Below are positions 49,905 to 61,853 of a stretch of DNA of 64,000 bases, in pieces. Below the pieces are notes generated by a model. The model was not told the DNA's origin and made no database searches. It saw nothing but the letters and a program-made list of their open reading frames with translations. The stretch is taken from positions 1 to 64,000 of the forward strand of contig NZ_JAHLPW010000011.1 of the NCBI RefSeq assembly GCF_018918075.1, written 5' to 3'. Numbering within the stretch: position 1 is the first letter of the stretch; each line of letters starts with the position of its first letter. This DNA comes from Virgibacillus sp. MSJ-26. Its GTDB lineage: Bacteria; Bacillota; Bacilli; Bacillales; Amphibacillaceae. Both the position numbers and the translations under genes were made by a program.

Positions 49905-51179
49905 TTATTTAATTACTTTCTTCCCGCCCATATAACCTTGAAGTGCTTCTGGAACGATAACAGATCCATCTTCCTGCTGGTAATTTTCAATAATAGCTGC
50001 GACGGTGCGTCCAATGGCTAGACCTGATCCATTTAAAGTGTGGACGTATTCAGGCTTACCATCTTTACTACGACGGAAACGAACCTTGGCGCGTCTTGCC
50101 TGGAAATCTTCAAAGTTGGAACATGAAGAAATCTCACGGTATGTGTTTTGACTTGGAATCCAAACCTCAATGTCATACTTTTTAGCTGCAGTAAATCCTA
50201 AATCACCTGTACACATGCTCATCACGCGATATGGAAGATTTAATAACTGCAATACCTTTTCTGCATGGCCTGTCAATTTTTCTAATGTTTCATATGAATC
50301 TTCTGGTTTTGCAAAGTGAACCAGTTCAACCTTATTAAACTGGTGCTGGCGGATTAATCCACGTGTATCTCTACCGGCTGATCCTGCCTCAGAGCGGAAG
50401 CACCCACTAAATGCGACGTATTGCTTTGGTAAATCATCCTCATTCAGTATTTCATCGCGATGATAGTTTGTTACAGGGACTTCTGCGGTTGGTATTAAAA
50501 AGTAGTCCCATTCCTCTAATTTGAATACATCCTCTGCAAATTTTGGAAGTTGGCCTGTTCCTGTTAAACTGTCTCTGTTAACAATATAAGGTGGTAGCAT
50601 TTCCTCATAACCATGTTCATCAGCATGTAAATCCATCATAAAGTTAAGTAAAGCACGCTCTAAGCGAGCACCAAGTCCTTTATAAAATACAAAACGGCTG
50701 CCAGTTACTTTGGAGGCATTTTCAAAATCTAAAATCCCAAGACCTGTCCCTACTTCCCAGTGTGGCTTAACTTCAAAGTTGAATGTCGGTAATTCTCCCC
50801 ATTTATGTGCTACTACGTTATCTTCTTCATCTTCACCAATTGGTACACTTTCGTGGGGAATATTTGGAATAGACAGCATCATATGATTAAGATTCTCTTC
50901 TATTTCCTTCAATTCTTTATCTAAGTTTGAAATTTGCTCGCCCACTTCACGCATTTCTTTAATTGCTGGTTCAGCATCTTTCTTTTCACGTTTTAAAACA
51001 GAAATTTGTTTAGACGCTTCATTTCTCTTCGCTTTAAGGCTTTCCCCTTCAGTTATTAACTTCCTACGTTTCTCATCAAGTTCACCAAACTTATCAAGCT
51101 CAGACAAATCCTCCCCACGATGCTCTAACTTCGCTTTAACATCTTCAAAATTGTTACGTAAAAATTTCATATCCAACAT
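49905..51179 (-). CDS. serS: seryl-tRNA synthetase
   Basis: A 424-residue class II synthetase. N-terminal coiled-coil arm (about 27-100, [20 protein letters not shown]), motif 2 [21 protein letters not shown] and motif 3 [18 protein letters not shown]. The ATG at 51179 follows GGAGG by 8 nt. Its T-box leader lies about 640 nt upstream with a repeat element between. Confidence 0.96.
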   Translation of the reverse strand: MLDMKFLRNNFEDVKAKLEHRGEDLSELDKFGELDEKRRKLITEGESLKAKRNEASKQISVLKREKKDAEPAIKEMREVGEQISNLDKELKEIEENLNHMMLSIPNIPHESVPIGEDEEDNVVAHKWGELPTFNFEVKPHWEVGTGLGILDFENASKVTGSRFVFYKGLGARLERALLNFMMDLHADEHGYEEMLPPYIVNRDSLTGTGQLPKFAEDVFKLEEWDYFLIPTAEVPVTNYHRDEILNEDDLPKQYVAFSGCFRSEAGSAGRDTRGLIRQHQFNKVELVHFAKPEDSYETLEKLTGHAEKVLQLLNLPYRVMSMCTGDLGFTAAKKYDIEVWIPSQNTYREISSCSNFEDFQARRAKVRFRRSKDGKPEYVHTLNGSGLAIGRTVAAIIENYQQEDGSVIVPEALQGYMGGKKVIK

Positions 51180-51223
51180 AATAAATACCTCCAAATTATT
51201 TTTAGCTAGCCTAACAGTAGATA

Positions 51224-51776
51224 TAAACAGCGACATAGTGACAATTAATAAAGTGTATCTTCTTATTCTGACAAATTGAGTGCGTACAACTCGCTTCAGC
51301 AGAATACTTCGCTTTCCATGGGCACGGCTTCAGCCTCCTCGCGGAAAACCCACCGCTACGGGGTCTTCAGACTCGTGGGACTGCACTATCGTTCGTCCCG
51401 TCGAAGACCTTTTGCTTTTCCCATAGGACAAGGAAAGCTTCGAAGCACTACATCGCACGAAGAAAATTGTTTTTTATTTTCGAGGAGTCTTCGTATTCTG
51501 CCTACGCTAGGATTGACTCTACGACTTATGATTACACATTCTCCGAAAGATTAACTATTACAAGCTCTGCTTGCCGTGAAAGTAGGCTATTCCAAGCGGA
51601 GGAAAAACGCGGAGACTCCTGTGGGAGCTGAGGCCTAGATGAGACCCCGCAGAGCGTAGCTCGAGGAGGCTCATCAGCCGCCCACGGAAAGCGTAGCGAT
51701 TTTTCCGTAGCGTTCGGAGTATGGCTTACTTAAACAGGATGGAAAAAAATCTGCGTTGAAAGCATGTCGCAGTTTA
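51224..51776. mobile_element. R1: 553-bp non-coding element with terminal inverted repeats (MITE-like)
   Basis: Ends are TAAACAGCGACAT (51224-51236) and ATGTCGCAGTTTA (51764-51776), inverted copies with one mismatch. Inside are two GC-rich blocks seen in other R1 elements: one inverted (51320-51400) and one direct (51590-51700, with CCGCAGAGCGTAGCTCGAGG). No credible gene: the 92-codon plus-strand frame has no homology I know and no good start. It lies between the serS T-box and serS. A 164-bp deletion version is at 57.4 kb. Confidence 0.8.
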
Positions 51777-51823
51777 AGAATAATATGAATTAGTTAAAGA
51801 TCTAATAATTCTAAATACAAAAA

Positions 51824-52083
51824 AACTCTCATCCCTAAAAATAGGGACGAGAGTTTGGCTTCCCGCGTTACCACCCTTGTTGAAGAGTAAAGTCTCTTCC
51901 GGCTTTCAGTTTTAACGGTACCTCACCGGGTTTAATTAATCGGGAACTAGCCCTTTGCTTAAACCAGTTCAAGGATGGATTCACAGTGCTCTTCATCGAT
52001 TTCCACCAACCATCGACTCTCTAAAGGAAAGAGACTCTGTTACTATTTCCTATCATAACTTTTCAAGTGGTTTCATTTAATTA
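51824..52083 (-). promoter_or_regulatory. T-box riboswitch of serS
   Basis: On the minus strand the T-box AGGGTGGTAACGCGGG (51862-51877) is followed by an antiterminator region and a terminator hairpin AACTCTC(G)TCCCTA / TAGGGA(T)GAGAGTT plus U-run (51824-51855). Stem I lies upstream; a serine codon UCC occurs in a GAATCCATCC context that could be the specifier. Uncharged tRNA-Ser should switch it to read-through. Confidence 0.9.
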
Positions 52084-52089
52084 AGTTAT

Positions 52090-52118
52090 ATCATAGCTAA
52101 TATACTGCACATTTGCAA
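52090..52118 (-). promoter_or_regulatory. sigma-A promoter of the serS leader
   Basis: TTGCAA (52113-52118), 17-nt spacer, TATGAT (52090-52095). It lies just after pdxS, so the T-box-serS transcript has its own start. Confidence 0.65.
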
Positions 52119-52151
52119 GTCTTTTATGCAAAAAAATTCCTAACTACATGT

Positions 52152-53024
52152 TTATTCACTGCGGTCTTGCATGCGTTCATCGCTTGAAAGTGTATCTATT
52201 TCAATACCTTTCATAGCTTGACCAAGGTCTTTGGAAAGTTCAGCAATCAAAGCATAATCCTGGTAATTTTCAGTTGCTTTCACAATCGATTTAGCAAATT
52301 TTTCAGGGTTATCTGATTTAAAAATCCCTGATCCGACAAAAACACCATCTGCTCCAAGTTCCATCATTAATGCTGCGTCACTTGGTGTAGCCACGCCACC
52401 TGCTGCAAAATTTGCAACTGGTAAACGACCTTCCGCACGAATTTGTAGTAATAACTCATATGGCGCTCCAAGTTCCTTAGCATAAACCATGACTTCATCT
52501 GCTGACATACTCATCAACTGTCTGATTTCGCCTTGTACCTGACGGAGGTGACGTACAGCTTCAACAATATTTCCAGTACCTGGTTCGCCTTTTGTACGAA
52601 GCATCTTAGCGCCCTCACCAATACGACGAGTTGCTTCACCAATATTTCGGCAACCACATACAAATGGAACATTGAACTCTGATTTTATTAAATGAAATAC
52701 ATCATCTGCTGGTGTTAAAACTTCACTTTCGTCAATGTAATCAACACCCATTGCTTCTAACACTCGTGCCTCAACAATATGACCAATACGAGCTTTGGCC
52801 ATCACTGGGATAGACACAGCATTCATAACTTCCTCAGAAATTGTTGGATCAGCCATTCTTGCGACGCCACCTGCTGCTCGAATATCTGATGGGACACGCT
52901 CAAGTGCCATTACAGCCACTGCCCCGGCTGCTTCGGCTACTTTTGCTTGTTCAGCATTGACGACATCCATAATCACGCCGCCACTTCTAAAATCTATGTT
53001 AGTTATCTCCCCGTTAGTGCTCAT
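52152..53024 (-). CDS. pdxS: pyridoxal 5'-phosphate synthase subunit PdxS
   Basis: A 290-residue (beta/alpha)8 enzyme that makes PLP from ribose 5-phosphate, glyceraldehyde 3-phosphate and ammonia. Active-site motifs VIMDV (Asp20), [10 protein letters not shown] (Lys77), [15 protein letters not shown], and [17 protein letters not shown] are intact. The first 14 residues ([14 protein letters not shown]) do not match the usual ERVKRGMAEMQK helix. An in-frame TAA lies directly before the ATG, which fixes the start. pdxT, which normally follows, is not here. Confidence 0.92.
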   Translation of the reverse strand: MSTNGEITNIDFRSGGVIMDVVNAEQAKVAEAAGAVAVMALERVPSDIRAAGGVARMADPTISEEVMNAVSIPVMAKARIGHIVEARVLEAMGVDYIDESEVLTPADDVFHLIKSEFNVPFVCGCRNIGEATRRIGEGAKMLRTKGEPGTGNIVEAVRHLRQVQGEIRQLMSMSADEVMVYAKELGAPYELLLQIRAEGRLPVANFAAGGVATPSDAALMMELGADGVFVGSGIFKSDNPEKFAKSIVKATENYQDYALIAELSKDLGQAMKGIEIDTLSSDERMQDRSE

Positions 53025-53054
53025 TTAAACTCCCCCTGATTAAACTAATATATT

Positions 53055-54383
53055 TTAGAACCATCCTTTGATCATATCGATCAAAGATGAAAATAAATTA
53101 GAAAAAAAGTCTCCAATTGCATTTAATGTGAGCATAAACCAATTACTTTTTTCAACAGAATGCGTTGTGACTAGATTTATTTGTTCTGTATTTTCATCAA
53201 AAATATAACCAGAATCTTCTCCTTCAAACACAACTTCTGCTGTACCCACTTTCTCACCTTCTTTAATAGGTGCGGTAAGCTTGCCATCTTTATTCACTTT
53301 ATCTTTATCAAGATGATATTTAATACTGTAATTTTCTTTATCTTCTTCTTTAATGAGCGTACTAAATTCTTGTTCGGTTGCAATATCTACTGTATCTTTT
53401 TTTCCTTTAGCAACTGGAAGAGTAGATTCATCTGAAAGTTGATATCCCGCTGGAAAAATTTCTTCTCTCTTAAAGTTATCAAATCCGTAATCAAGTAATT
53501 TTGCCGTTTCTTCAAAACGTGACTCTCGACTTTTCGTATTCATGACAACTGTGATAAAACGTTGTCCATCTCGTATAGCTGTTCCAGTAAAGTTATTACC
53601 TGCAAGCTCTGTGTAACCAGTTTTTAATCCATCGACACCTTCGTAATAAAATTGCTTAAGAAAGCTTGCGTCATGGTCTAACATCCAGTTCCAGTTACGG
53701 ACTTCTTGTTCATCAAATTTTGTTTCTGGTATGCTTGAAATTTCTAATGCTTCAGGAAAATCTTTGACCAAGTAGTAGGCAAGTAGAGCTGTAGAACGTG
53801 CAGATAATAAATTGGTGTCATCCGCTTTAGTACCTTCCGGATGATTTCCATCAAGAGATTCATTATCAAGACCAGAAGAGTTTACAAATTCATAATCTGT
53901 CAATCCCATCTCTTCCGCTTTTTGATTCATTAACTTAACAAATTCACCTTCTGAACCTGCAATTAATTCTGCCAAGGCTACGGTTGTCGCGTTATCTGAG
54001 TTAATAGCCATCGCTTCATACAATTCACGTACTGTATAATCTTTATTTTGCTTTAGACCTACCCCAGAAAAAGCATTATTCTTTGAGAGTGCATAGGAGT
54101 AGTCACTGATCTCTGTTGTTGAATCCCAGCTGATTTGACCTTTATCAATGGCTTCCCATACAAGGTATTCAGTCATCATTTTAGTCATACTCGCTGGAGG
54201 TAATACTAAGTCCGGCTCTTTGGCAAATAGTATCTTTCCTGTTTCAAAATCAACAAGAATCGCCGACTCAGCTTCAAGATCAAATGACTTCGCATAACTG
54301 ACACTAGGTTGTCCTATGATGGTCACTAGCATCATAATAGCTGCAAAAATAACGGGCACAAATTTCTTTCGTTTATTTGTCAC
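53055..54383 (-). CDS. dacA: D-alanyl-D-alanine carboxypeptidase DacA (PBP5)
   Basis: A 442-residue class A PBP that trims the terminal D-Ala from peptidoglycan stems. Signal peptide (about 1-31, ending SVSYAKS), SxxK in PPASMTKMMTEYLV, SxN in AINSDNATTVALA, KTG in GLKTGYTELAGN, then a beta-rich PBP5 C-domain and a C-terminal amphipathic anchor. It lies between guaB and pdxS as in B. subtilis. Confidence 0.95.
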   Translation of the reverse strand: MTNKRKKFVPVIFAAIMMLVTIIGQPSVSYAKSFDLEAESAILVDFETGKILFAKEPDLVLPPASMTKMMTEYLVWEAIDKGQISWDSTTEISDYSYALSKNNAFSGVGLKQNKDYTVRELYEAMAINSDNATTVALAELIAGSEGEFVKLMNQKAEEMGLTDYEFVNSSGLDNESLDGNHPEGTKADDTNLLSARSTALLAYYLVKDFPEALEISSIPETKFDEQEVRNWNWMLDHDASFLKQFYYEGVDGLKTGYTELAGNNFTGTAIRDGQRFITVVMNTKSRESRFEETAKLLDYGFDNFKREEIFPAGYQLSDESTLPVAKGKKDTVDIATEQEFSTLIKEEDKENYSIKYHLDKDKVNKDGKLTAPIKEGEKVGTAEVVFEGEDSGYIFDENTEQINLVTTHSVEKSNWFMLTLNAIGDFFSNLFSSLIDMIKGWF

Positions 54384-54483
54384 TTCTTAATACCTCCAAA
54401 TTAAAACATTCAATAATTTTTAGTCCCAATCATTTCAAGCAAAAAATCGATAGAGCCTTTTATATTCTACCATAATTAATAAC

Positions 54484-54519
54484 AAAAAAATAGACAGGGA
54501 ATCAGTCCCTATCTATTTA
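54484..54519 (-). terminator. terminator after guaB
   Basis: Arms AAATAGACAGGGA and TCCCTATCTATTT with a U-run on the minus strand, 136 nt after the guaB stop. Confidence 0.8.
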
Positions 54520-54655
54520 GTGATAATTCATTTTTATGCACTTTGGCAGGACATCAATATAGATTAGTATCTTTTAGTTAATTTGAAAATGAATGGACTT
54601 GCTAATAGTTCTTGATTGTCTATAAACATGTCACAAGTTTCATTTTCACATAGTT

Positions 54656-56128
<1,473 letters not shown>

Positions 56129-56305
56129 TTATACCTCCCATTTTTTTATCTCATTTCATAAAATATATTGAATTGGAAAAACTATAAAGTAAGTCAATCG
56201 ACTGATTTCTATTGTTAATTACAATACGTGATTCTATGTATTTTTTCAATTAGATTTCACTATGATTTTAAAGTAAAACCATTCTGAATATTTAGGAGAG
56301 GTTTG

Positions 56306-57268
56306 ATGGATAAAGAAACATTACAAGCATTCTACATATATTTAAACTCGCAACAAACAGCTCAGGAGTATCTCTTTAACTGTTATCAAAAATTAGGGGA
56401 GGAGGACGCCGAAGCAAAAAGTTATCAAAACTGTAATGCTTTTATATATTACCTTCAACATAGTAAGGAATTTTATAAAAACGGCCGCAAGTTGGAAACA
56501 CTTTTACAGCCCATCTTATTTTTTTATGGAATGGGACATTTATTAAAGGCCGTTTTACTAACTAAAAGGCCTTATTACCCCGAATCGACATCCTTGCTTG
56601 CTCATGGTGTATCAAGCAGAAAACGAAAAAAAAAGCATTACAAATTCATCGAGGATGAGGTTAAAGTTCAACATAAAGGATTATTTCCATACTTTACCGA
56701 ACACCTTTATCAAATAAAATCCATCCCATTTGAAAAAATTTCAATGAAACATTTATTCAGCCTTATTCCGGAGTTAACTTCTTTATTTTATTTTGATGGC
56801 AAAAAGCATCTTATTGAAATTGGCAAACTCGAATCGACTTCACTTACCTTTCCGGAAAGCATTTTAGATGGATACCATCTAACAAAAAATTCATTTATTA
56901 AACGAATTGCGCCTTATTTACCAGACATCAAAAAAGTAACTTATAAAAACGGAACAATTCAGTTAAATCTTGATCGCCCATTTACTAAACAAACAGGTCC
57001 TTTCTTCATTCATACTAACCAAACGGTTCACTTTCCACATGAAAGGGAGAATTTTATACCCATTTCCGAGGTTATGATCCATTATCTTTTGCTTTATAAC
57101 CTAAGTATGGTTAGTCGGTATGAAGCGGAATGGTGGGGGGATCTCCTCGTTACTAAACCAGAAATTGATTACCCACTCATCGCACAATTCTTAACTATTA
57201 CGGCCAAAAAAATCCCTTTGTTATTAGGTGAAATATTAATTGATAATCTTAATATGACAAATCCATAA
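56306..57268 (+). CDS. yaaC: YaaC family protein, function unknown
   Basis: A 320-residue protein of the YaaC family. Conserved blocks: FIYYLQHSKEFYKNG, PILFFYGMGHLLKAVLLTKRPYYPES, LLAHGVSSRKRKKKHYKFIEDEVK, HYLLLYNLSMVSRYEAEWWG. Function not known to me. ATG at 56306 lies after AGGAGAGG; a TTG just before is less likely. Position next to guaB, plus strand, matches B. subtilis. Confidence 0.9.
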   Translation: MDKETLQAFYIYLNSQQTAQEYLFNCYQKLGEEDAEAKSYQNCNAFIYYLQHSKEFYKNGRKLETLLQPILFFYGMGHLLKAVLLTKRPYYPESTSLLAHGVSSRKRKKKHYKFIEDEVKVQHKGLFPYFTEHLYQIKSIPFEKISMKHLFSLIPELTSLFYFDGKKHLIEIGKLESTSLTFPESILDGYHLTKNSFIKRIAPYLPDIKKVTYKNGTIQLNLDRPFTKQTGPFFIHTNQTVHFPHERENFIPISEVMIHYLLLYNLSMVSRYEAEWWGDLLVTKPEIDYPLIAQFLTITAKKIPLLLGEILIDNLNMTNP

Positions 57269-57440
57269 TCAAATTGTAATCTAATTACCTCAACTTTCGC
57301 AGAATGAACTTAACATATAACCTTTGGGAATCATGAAGGAGGGGATAAATATATACAACACCAGTTGACTTTTTGATGAACTCCCCTTGAGAAAACCGGA
57401 TTACCTAGCCCTCAAAATCTTTATAACTGCGCATTTGATA

Positions 57441-57604
57441 TAAACAGCAACATAGTGACAATTAATAAAGTGTATCTTCTTATTCTGACAAATTGAGTGC
57501 GTACAACTCGCTTCGGCAGAATACTTCGCTTTCCGTAGCGTTCGGAGTATAGCTTACTTAAACAGGATGGGAAAAAATCTGCGTTGAAATTATGTCGCAG
57601 TTTA
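57441..57604. mobile_element. R1 deletion derivative, 164 bp
   Basis: From 57437 to 57534 it equals 51220-51317 with two mismatches, and from 57530 to 57606 it equals 51702-51778 with few mismatches. The middle 389 bp are missing; the junction falls at TTTCC, present at both break points. The inverted ends are kept (TAAACAGCAACAT and ATGTCGCAGTTTA). The rest of 57269-57759 has no gene that I see. Confidence 0.85.
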
Positions 57605-57759
57605 AGGATTTTGTGTATAAACAGCTATCTTAATCGTTCAACGGAGAACTATAGTTCGATTTTTTAGAAACAGCCCCATTTAAACGGATTGTCAAGAAGA
57701 TGCTTAACCCTGTCCACTATTTGACCTTATTCTATTTATGTGAAAGTTGAATAATTAAT

Positions 57760-58857
57760 TTAAGATAAGACTTCTAAAATATGAACATCTGGCATGTCTT
57801 TTAAGGGCAGTATTTCTCCGCTTGATAATAACTTTACCATCGGGCGGGTTGGTTGATTAGAGTCGGTGAAAATAATTTCAGCTTGTTCAGCATTGGATAG
57901 TTTTACTTTTGTTCCAATTGAAAAGTGAGCGATACTTTGTTTAAATGACTGAACAACAAAAGGATCAAGTCTTGTAAACTGTTCTGTTTCTAGCTCTTCA
58001 ACAACTAAAAATGGTGAAGTTTTACTTTGAAAATAACGATCACAAGTCATGGCATGATAACTATCACATACAGCTATTATTTGTGCATATGGTTGAATTT
58101 TATGTCCCTTTAAACCAATTGGATAGCCACTACCATCTCTTCGTTCATGATGTTGTAGTACAGCAGTTTTAGCAGCTTGGGTCATCAACGGGCTGTTTTC
58201 AATCAAACGATATGAATAGACAGGGTGGCTCTTAATTTTTTCACTCTCTTTTTCTGTTAATGAATTGCTTTTATGTAGAATATTCTCATTAACTTTTGAC
58301 ATGCCACTATCACTCAATGCCCCTGCTAAGCCAACTTGGAGCCATTCACTTTCAGGATAGTCCATCTGCTTAGCCAAAAAGGCTGAGAGCAATCCGACAG
58401 ATACACAATGATGATATATATAGTTATCCGTATTAGCATATTGATGCAAGGTAAATATACGATCTTTTAATTCATTAATTCGGTTGAGTAAAGGGATAAG
58501 TTGCTTTCTAATATTCACCATATCAATTGGAACATTCAATTGCCATTCTTTGAACACTGTTTTGAAGTAATCTACAGTTTTTAAATAATGTTCATCAAAT
58601 GACTCTTTTGCTAGTGCCGATTCTTTAACTGATTCAACTATCTTCTTTTTTTGAGAAAACGATGGTTTAGGGATAAACCGTTCTCCAGAGGCTAATTTAG
58701 GTGAAACATTTACTTCTTCAATGAGGAATCTTTTAAGTACATGAATATGTTCAGCAGTAAGAACGGTATCTTTAGAAATTATAGGATGGGCTGTTTTCCC
58801 TTTTACATGATTTAATAATAAGCAGCCCGGTCTTAACTGGTCTGGAGTTACTCTCAT
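57760..58857 (-). CDS. degenerate HD-GYP-type phosphodiesterase homologue
   Basis: A 365-residue protein found beside gyrA in many Bacillaceae. An N-terminal DUF3391-like part (1-130) precedes the HD-GYP domain (about 135-300). His149/150, His211, His236/237 (LQHHERRDGSGYPIGLKGH) and Asp265 (AVCDSYHAM) are kept. The HD motif itself reads LSDSG at 181-185: its His is Ser. So cyclic-di-nucleotide hydrolysis may be lost or changed. C-terminal 65 residues form a small beta domain. Confidence 0.85.
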   Translation of the reverse strand: MRVTPDQLRPGCLLLNHVKGKTAHPIISKDTVLTAEHIHVLKRFLIEEVNVSPKLASGERFIPKPSFSQKKKIVESVKESALAKESFDEHYLKTVDYFKTVFKEWQLNVPIDMVNIRKQLIPLLNRINELKDRIFTLHQYANTDNYIYHHCVSVGLLSAFLAKQMDYPESEWLQVGLAGALSDSGMSKVNENILHKSNSLTEKESEKIKSHPVYSYRLIENSPLMTQAAKTAVLQHHERRDGSGYPIGLKGHKIQPYAQIIAVCDSYHAMTCDRYFQSKTSPFLVVEELETEQFTRLDPFVVQSFKQSIAHFSIGTKVKLSNAEQAEIIFTDSNQPTRPMVKLLSSGEILPLKDMPDVHILEVLS

Positions 58858-58923
58858 TGAACTTTCTCCTTTTATTAAATGGCAATATTAAGTTGACGCC
58901 ATATTTTTTACTATAAGTTTAAA

Positions 58924-58960
58924 AAGAAGGTGACTCTAAATTATATTATGGAGTCACCTA
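58924..58960 (-). terminator. terminator after gyrA
   Basis: Perfect 8-bp arms GGTGACTC and GAGTCACC with a 14-nt loop and TTCTTTTTAAA on the minus strand. Confidence 0.75.
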
Positions 58961-58980
58961 TGTTAAATTAACTACTTATT

Positions 58981-61560
58981 CTATTCTTCGTCTGTTTCAT
59001 CCTTTTGTTGTTCGTTCATTTCATTTAATTCATTTGCTGCATCGGACTTTTCTTGTCCTGAATCATTGTCACTTTCTTCATCAATACTTTCATTTTGTAC
59101 ATCATTATCTTCTTCATCCAGTTCTTCTTCCTCTGCATCAATCTTAGCTACAGTTGCGACTTCTTCATCGTCTTGGATACGAATGAGACGAACACCTTGA
59201 GTATTACGTCCTGTTTGAGCTATCTCCTCAACTGGAATACGTATTAAGACACCTGCTACCGTAATAAGCATAATATCTTCTTCACCATTTACAGATTTCA
59301 CAGCAACGACATGGCCTGTTTCTTTACTAATTTTGCATGTGAAAATGCCTTTACCACCACGGCGAGTTACTCTATATTGTTCCTCAGGAGTTCGTTTACC
59401 GACACCCTTATTGGTCACATGGAGTACTTGATCGCCTTCATCCAGTATTTCCATTGAAACAACTTCATCGTCCTCCCGAAGAGATATTCCGCGTACACCA
59501 GCTGCTGTTCTTCCCATGGATCTTACTTCATCTTCTGGGAACCTGATGAGATACCCTTGCTGAGTCGCAATCATAATATCTTTATGACCATCCGTTAGGC
59601 GAACTGAGATCAACTCATCATTTTCTCTTAAGCCAACTGCAATGAGGCCACCCTTACGTATATTTCTGTATTGTGAAATTTGAGTGCGCTTAGAAATACC
59701 TTGTTTTGTCGTAAAGAAAAGATACGAATCATCATCAACGTCATTTACAGCAATTGCTGCCGTAATGGATTCATCTTTTTCAATTTGAAGTAAATTGATA
59801 ATTGGTAAACCTTTCGCTGTTCGACTAAATTCTGGTATTTCAAACCCTCTTGTTCGATAAACCTTACCCTTGTTTGTAAAGAACAGGATTGTATCATGGG
59901 TTGTCGTATACAAAAGATGTTCCACAAAGTCGTCTTCATTAGTTCCCATGCCTTGAATACCTCTACCGCCACGACGTTGAGTTCTGTAAGTAGAAGCAGG
60001 GAGACGTTTAATATAGCCTTGATGAGTAAGGGTTAACACAATATCCTCCACTGGAATTAAATCCTCATCTTCAAAAAAGTCAGCGCCACCAATCATGATT
60101 TCTGTTCGACGTGGATCGTTGAAACGCTCTTTAAGTTCAGTCAATTCTTCACGAATGATTTCGAGTACTTTCTCTTCATCAGCTAAAATTGCTTTCAATT
60201 CAGCAATAAGTTTAATTAAATCATTATATTCATCTTCAATTTTTTCTCTTTCAAGTCCTGTTAAACGTTGCAAACGCATATCTAATATAGCTTGAGCTTG
60301 TTTTTCAGATAAACTGAATTGCTCCATTAATCCGTCTCTAGCAATATCTGCTGTCTTCGAGTTTCGAATTAATTCAATAACTGCATCTAAATGGTCGAGA
60401 GCAATTCGGAGTCCTTCTAAAATATGGGCTCTTGCTTCAGCTTTTCTTAATTCAAATGCTGTACGACGTTCAATAACTTCAACTTGGTGATTTAAATAAT
60501 GCTCTAAGCATTGCTTAATCGTCAACACCTTAGGTTGGCCATCAACTAAAGCTAGTGTATTGATGCCAAACGTCGTTTGCAATGCAGTATATTTATATAA
60601 GTTATTTAAGACAACATTTGCATTAAAATCACGACGAAGTTCTATAACGACTCGCATTCCATTACGATCTGATTCATCACGTAAATCTGTAATTCCTTCT
60701 ATACGTTTTTCACGCACATGGTCTGCAATGCGTTCAATTAATTTTGCCTTATTCACTTGATAAGGTAACTCTGAAACGATGATTGTTGACTTTCCATTTG
60801 AATGCTCTTCGATATCCACTTTCGCTCGTACAGTAATTGAACCGCGTCCTGTTTCATACGCTTTACGAATCCCACTTCTGCCAAGTATTTGTCCAGCTGT
60901 CGGGAAGTCAGGTCCCGGCAAGTGGTTTTCCATAATTTCATCAATGGTAATATCGGGATTTTTACTTAAAGCTAAAACAGCATCAATTGTTTCACCAAGA
61001 TTATGCGGCGGAATATTCGTTGCCATACCAACAGCAATTCCAGATGTACCATTGACCAGTAGGTTCGGAAAACGTGCTGGAAAAACAATTGGTTCCCGCT
61101 CTGCACCATCATAGTTATCTTGATAATCAATCGTATCTTTATTAATATCTCTTAAAAGTTCCATGGATATTTTAGACATTCTAGCTTCTGTATAACGCAT
61201 GGCTGCAGCTGAATCACCATCCACAGATCCGAAGTTCCCGTGTCCATCAACAAGCATATATCGGTAACTGAAATCTTGTGCCATTCGCACCATCGCTTCA
61301 TAAACAGCAGAATCACCGTGTGGGTGATACTTACCGATGACTTCACCGACAATACGGGCTGATTTCTTATATGATTTATCAGCGTGCATCCCTAAGTCAT
61401 TCATAGCATACAATATTCTTCGATGAACAGGTTTTAACCCATCTCTAACATCGGGTAAAGCTCTTGAGACAATAACACTCATTGCATAGTCAAGAAAAGA
61501 AGTTCTTATTTCTTCACTTATATTAACATCTTGAATTGGTTGACGTTCTTGATCCGCCAT
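58981..61560 (-). CDS. gyrA: DNA gyrase subunit A
   Basis: An 859-residue type II topoisomerase subunit that cuts and rejoins DNA. Active Tyr123 ([11 protein letters not shown]); quinolone region [18 protein letters not shown] has the sensitive-type Ser84 and Glu88. Six C-terminal beta-pinwheel repeats contain the GyrA box ([11 protein letters not shown]). The tail is long and acidic (about 815-859). It is 290 nt from gyrB. Confidence 0.97.
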   Translation of the reverse strand: MADQERQPIQDVNISEEIRTSFLDYAMSVIVSRALPDVRDGLKPVHRRILYAMNDLGMHADKSYKKSARIVGEVIGKYHPHGDSAVYEAMVRMAQDFSYRYMLVDGHGNFGSVDGDSAAAMRYTEARMSKISMELLRDINKDTIDYQDNYDGAEREPIVFPARFPNLLVNGTSGIAVGMATNIPPHNLGETIDAVLALSKNPDITIDEIMENHLPGPDFPTAGQILGRSGIRKAYETGRGSITVRAKVDIEEHSNGKSTIIVSELPYQVNKAKLIERIADHVREKRIEGITDLRDESDRNGMRVVIELRRDFNANVVLNNLYKYTALQTTFGINTLALVDGQPKVLTIKQCLEHYLNHQVEVIERRTAFELRKAEARAHILEGLRIALDHLDAVIELIRNSKTADIARDGLMEQFSLSEKQAQAILDMRLQRLTGLEREKIEDEYNDLIKLIAELKAILADEEKVLEIIREELTELKERFNDPRRTEIMIGGADFFEDEDLIPVEDIVLTLTHQGYIKRLPASTYRTQRRGGRGIQGMGTNEDDFVEHLLYTTTHDTILFFTNKGKVYRTRGFEIPEFSRTAKGLPIINLLQIEKDESITAAIAVNDVDDDSYLFFTTKQGISKRTQISQYRNIRKGGLIAVGLRENDELISVRLTDGHKDIMIATQQGYLIRFPEDEVRSMGRTAAGVRGISLREDDEVVSMEILDEGDQVLHVTNKGVGKRTPEEQYRVTRRGGKGIFTCKISKETGHVVAVKSVNGEEDIMLITVAGVLIRIPVEEIAQTGRNTQGVRLIRIQDDEEVATVAKIDAEEEELDEEDNDVQNESIDEESDNDSGQEKSDAANELNEMNEQQKDETDEE

Positions 61561-61715
61561 TCAATGACCTCCCAGTTTAAAGAAGAAAATGCTTACGTCT
61601 GAGTTAACTTCATAAGTACTTTCAACTATAAATCCGAATAAATATTTAACTATTTAAGATAGTTTAAACTCTCCAGTCGTACCGAATGTTTTCACTTTTC
61701 TGTTGTCTAGATTTT

Positions 61716-61802
61716 ACGACCAGCAACTAGCAAACTTCGGATTCCTTCCTACGATAAGTCGACTTTGAATCGCTTCGCTCTTCTTGTCTCCTTTATCTCG
61801 TC
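61716..61802 (-). repeat. R2-tail fragment in the gyrB-gyrA gap
   Basis: On the minus strand it reads GAGATAAAGGA...TCGACTTATCG...GAAGTT...CTAGT.G.TGGTC...CTAGAC, the same order of blocks as 5690-5780. The remaining gap (61561-61715 and 61803-61853) has no gene and no clear promoter. Confidence 0.6.
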
Positions 61803-61853
61803 AGGAAACCTTCAGTTTGTACATTGGTAAACAGTCATTATCACTTTTCTTAT

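Noticed and set aside
51276-51554. 92-codon frame inside the R1 element, considered as a transposase fragment
   Set aside because: Ser/Arg-rich translation without any transposase motif, no start signal, and the other R1 copies do not keep the frame.
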